64,000 nucleotides of DNA from Eucalyptus grandis (lineage: Eukaryota > Streptophyta > Magnoliopsida > Myrtales > Myrtaceae): contig NC_052618.1 in NCBI RefSeq assembly GCF_016545825.1, positions 37,022,196-37,086,195 on the forward strand, written 5' to 3'. The position numbers and the translations under genes were made by a program. The notes under the pieces were generated by a model. The model saw only the letters and a list, made by a program, of their open reading frames with translations. It had not been told where the DNA came from and did no database searches. Of the stretch, positions 60,433-64,000 are shown piece after piece. Numbering within the stretch: the first letter of the stretch is position 1; the number at the start of each line of letters is the position of its first letter.

Positions 60433-62939
60433 AATTTAAAAATAAAACATTTGCATTTCCACTGCCTTTGTGCTCCCAATATGATGACCACTTACGTCTG
60501 CTTGAAGCATCTAAATTGGTCAAAGCTTGGGGAAGCTGATCTGTTGAAATTCAAGCAAGGTCTCATCGACCATTTGAAATGCTTTTCATTGTGTACTGGC
60601 AAGGATTGTTGCGAGAAAGTGACAAAACTTTCGATTTCCAATGCCTTGTGAGAGTGTTTAACATTTACCGTTTACGGGGTTTGGTCTAGGTGAGATAGAA
60701 GGTTTTTAATTAGTCTAATATGGATTTTGGCTAGTGTGGGCAGTTGAGCCCGTAATGAGAGGGGCGGGTGGAAACTTTATAAATAGTCTTCAAGTCTCCT
60801 CTCCTCTAACCCTAATTCTCATGTATCCTCACCTAAGGAGCGTTTACCTAATGCTACACGTGAGGGGGGCCGCCTCATGGCCGGTGATACGGAGGGCAAT
60901 AGAGGAAGGACTTGCGCGTGGATTGTTGCGAAAGTGACAAAACTTTTATGGAGATCTTGATTTCCAGAGCAACCATAACCCTAGAACTTGAACGCATAAA
61001 GGTTTTGCCCTAATCTGTACGGACTAGCCCTAATTAGTACGGATCTTGCCTAATTTGTAATTTTCGAGATTTTTTGTTCGATAAAAATAAAATAAAATCA
61101 CATATTCGGACTGGGCTCGACGAGATGAGCAAGACGGTCGGTGGCGCGTCGCCGGGGGAGGCTGCACGCGCCCCCACGCTCCCCCACGCGCCGCCTGGTC
61201 GTCGAACGCGCGCCGCGCGTGAGCTCCACGCGCCGCGCACTCAGGCGGCGCGTGAGGGCGCGTGGAGAGTCGGATCGGCGCGTGGATGGCGGCGTTGGAC
61301 TCGTATGGTGATTTCCTATCTCGTGGTATATTTATTTTATATGTTTTATAATTTTATGGATGTGAAAATACATACGGAACCCTAAATACGTGTATTTTTA
61401 GTGTATTTTTGCGTATTTTTCTTATATTTTTTGTGAAATTGGAAATATAAGTGTTGGGTTACAAATATGTTATCACATAAACATTATAATGTGTGATTCA
61501 TCAATAAAAATCAAACTTTATTGTGAACTAAAGCTGGCTTAATGAGATACAATCATTATGGATAGTAATTGAGCTATGTATTAAGCTGATGAGAAACAGT
61601 AACGGTTATGAAACTTTTGTTGCTCATGTATACTCCTTGACACGGTGGTAATCTTTGAATGATGGATATCTTAAGAACTCGTGACCAAACTGATTGTACT
61701 GATTAACATATCTGCTGTATGTGGGTAATGCATGTCGATTAAGTTACTGCATATTGTACATGAACTCATCTGGTCACTTGTTAATGTCTATCAAGTTGAA
61801 TATTTTTATGGTTAAGGAGTATGACAACATCTACGCAGAGCAATATCTACTATTAAATTTTAGATATTTTGTTCTCTGGTTTGACTCAATTTATAGGCCA
61901 TTGGTTGAAGTAATGATATTTATTACTCAAAAATTGATTAATAAATCAGTTAATGGCCTTGGAGTCATGTTTTACCGTATGAAACTCATAAGCAATAGTT
62001 GATTAGTTGTTAAGCTTGTCGATATAGTGTATCCTGTATTACTATTGATGTTAATTTGTGAGAGATATTTTAGATCAGCATTCTTTTATGTTGTTGTGGT
62101 AATATGTAATTGGGGTGCATAAGAGATGTTTTATTCTTTGTTATGGGAAGTTTCTTGTGTTCTTTTGTGATCACGATCTCATTGGAATCTGTATTTCGGG
62201 TTCGCTGTATATATATTTATATATATGTATGATTAATTTTTTATTAATGGATAAAGCAATGTAATTAGCATGATATGTGATTTTAGTGATAACCTGCCCC
62301 TATCACTAAAGTTAAAATCACATGTATATGGTGTATGTGGGGAATAAAGTTTATATCCCTGGTATGAGAGAATTTCAAGGATTCAATTGAGTAGTGACCG
62401 CCAAAGTGGCACGCTTGATTGGGTTTGAGAAATTTCGGTCTCGTATGATGATTGTGATGTCTCCTGGTCTAATGCGTAGTCAAAGTCCAAAGGAGGTGAT
62501 TGTGTATTAGTTCATGGAGGGATACATAATAGTGTGGTAGAGGAGTGACCGATCCTAATGGTTCATATGCCCAAAGGTGATGAATTCACGAAGATTGGAA
62601 TATATTCTCATAACCCTTATTATGTGGGGAGTGTACAACTGCATGTCATGTATTCTGCCCAAAGGTGATTATATGATTATGCGTGTAACTCTGGATGTGT
62701 ACTTGTACGTCAAGTTATACAATACTCACATGATGCTAATTATATATATTGCTTGGTTTTCAGTCACATTTTCTGTAATTAATAACTTTATTATTATTGA
62801 GGTTTTTACTGCTTCAAATTTTAACTTATGGACATATGATTTGTTGCTTGAGAAAAGAGCAATTGAATTTTGCTTACTGTCCATGAAGCGTTTCATTCGG
62901 AACACTTGAAAAGAGGTTTTGCCTGCATACTGCCTTTGC
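60433..62939. other. Unassigned region, possibly an LTR and leader
   Basis: A sequence GGATTGTTGCGAGAAAGTGA near 60603 recurs as GGATTGTTGCGAAAGTGACA near 60920, with about 40 bases of shared context. Between them TATAAATAG (60778) is followed by pyrimidine-rich DNA, as in an LTR promoter. A GC-rich patch (61120-61300) is full of CGCGCC/GGCGCG strings. No gene is recognised, but it could be the 5' part of the decayed Copia element that follows. Confidence 0.35.
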
Positions 62940-64000
62940 TATAAGATGATGGAAGCCTTAGTTGCTTAAAATTATGTCTTATCTGATATTGAAATTAGGA
63001 CACATCTGCAAAGATTGTGTTTAAGTCCTAATGACATATACATCTCGTACATGATTAAAAGGTTGTCAGGTTTAACAGTGGTCATGAGTATTTTGGCAAG
63101 TATGACGATGCGAAATAGCTTAAAGGGTCATTTGTCAAATACTTGGTAGATTCTGGGGAGGTAATTTAATTACTATACCTGAAAATTCTGACAAAGAGAT
63201 TTTGCCGAAATGTATAAATGCGCCATATTGAATATAGTGATGAGTATGATTAGTAAGACCAATTTATCTGGTCTTTTGTAGGCTGATATTATGAAAGCAA
63301 GTTTTTCATATATAAAAATGGGTATTGATTTTATAACCCTAAAGAAGGTATAAGAATTGTGGAATCACATACTCTAAAATTTCTAAAAATTGACGTAATT
63401 GTAGAGGATAGCTACTCTCAGACTATTAAGGATAATAGTGTGATGGAAGATCACTGTGTCTTTGTCTTTGCCTATACAGACAATTGTGATACAGACAATT
63501 GTAGAATCTCCTATACCATAGACTAAACTTGTTGAGGTTTAAGGTACTATTCTTGATATAGTTTATAATGAAATTTCTTGAACCTCTTAAGTGCAGAATG
63601 AAGTGGTTGCAGCTTTATTAAGGAGATTTGTTAGGGAAAGACGATTAGTTATACCATCAGACTATATAGTCTATTTGTGAGAGTATGATTATAATATCCA
63701 CTACATGGTTGTTTTAACGACATAAATAAATGTTGTTTCTTATCCTCAATCAGGTATGTGATTAGATGCCATAAAAGGCGATATACAATCTATGAAACAT
63801 GTTTGGAAACTTACTGACTTGTCTAAAGATCACAAGTTTATTAGTTGTAAATTGGCGTACAAAACTAAAAAAATTTCAAAGAAATATTGTGGAATTTAAA
63901 GCCAAATTGGTAACTAAAGTTTTAACTCTGAAAGAGGGTGGATTGTTTATGGTAAAGAAATAATTATTTCTTTAAATATTCTTTCAGAGTGAACGTGGCA
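62940..64000 (+). pseudogene. Decayed Copia pol, cut by window end
   Basis: Near 62994 broken frames give GHICKDC, a zinc-knuckle remnant. From about 63800 they give LTDLSKDHKFISCKLAYKTK, matching the Copia reverse-transcriptase start VDLPKxxKPIGCKWVYKTK. Matching frames continue to the end of the window. Stops are frequent. Middle parts are too worn to assign. Confidence 0.6.

Overview
This window is nuclear DNA from a flowering plant, most likely a eudicot. The evidence is spliced genes with GT-AG introns, an R2R3-MYB repressor, a plant-type GH35 beta-galactosidase, a plastid-type GAPDH fragment, and dense LTR-retrotransposon, hAT, MULE and PIF/Harbinger insertions. A Myrtales source is only a guess. 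Two genes look intact, both on the minus strand: a subgroup-4 R2R3-MYB (44863-45861, two exons, 255 aa) and a GH35 beta-galactosidase with a C-terminal galactose-binding lectin domain (52082-56792, 19 exons, 831 aa, no frame breaks).

The left two thirds is an old tandem duplication blown apart by transposons. Copy A starts near 2884, copy B near 39960. Copy B is compact and ends in the intact MYB gene. Copy A carries the same non-coding tracts and ends in a broken MYB exon 1, whose halves lie 20.7 kb apart (16577-16704 and 37447-37496). Copy B serves as a natural empty-site reference. It lacks the Pack-MULE at 3050-4287, the hAT element at 6950-7566, the compound insertion at about 8008-15264 and the 20.7 kb retrotransposon stack. 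Removing these leaves the copies about 7.2 kb apart.

Layout: 1-2885, diverged tandem repeats split by a 1.77 kb hAT element. 2884-8008, copy A with a Pack-MULE carrying a formin-like fragment and a small hAT. 8008-15264, an unclassified insertion with a long inverted repeat, itself hit by a complete Copia element (8752-14824). 16577-37496, the MYB relic split by an old Copia element, which hosts two MULEs in its 5' LTR, a 9.5 kb SIRE-type Copia with an envelope-like region in its gag, a third MULE, and a 4.5 kb PIF/Harbinger-like element carrying a multi-exon GAPCp-like pseudogene (itself hit by a hAT-like insertion). 37497-39960, unassigned. 39960-45861, copy B and the MYB gene. 46300-52000, intergenic. 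52082-57120, the beta-galactosidase and its leader. 57121-64000, intergenic DNA with a MULE, a Harbinger-like element and a decayed Copia pol.

The two live genes are not obviously linked in function. The MYB is expected to repress phenylpropanoid genes in the nucleus. The beta-galactosidase is expected to trim cell-wall galactans in the apoplast. The most unusual material is the nested stack, the gene-capturing Harbinger-like element with its chimeric exon, the long inverted repeat, and a MULE family whose members all carry a GACGTC-core palindrome. All identifications come from reading the sequence; no database search was run.
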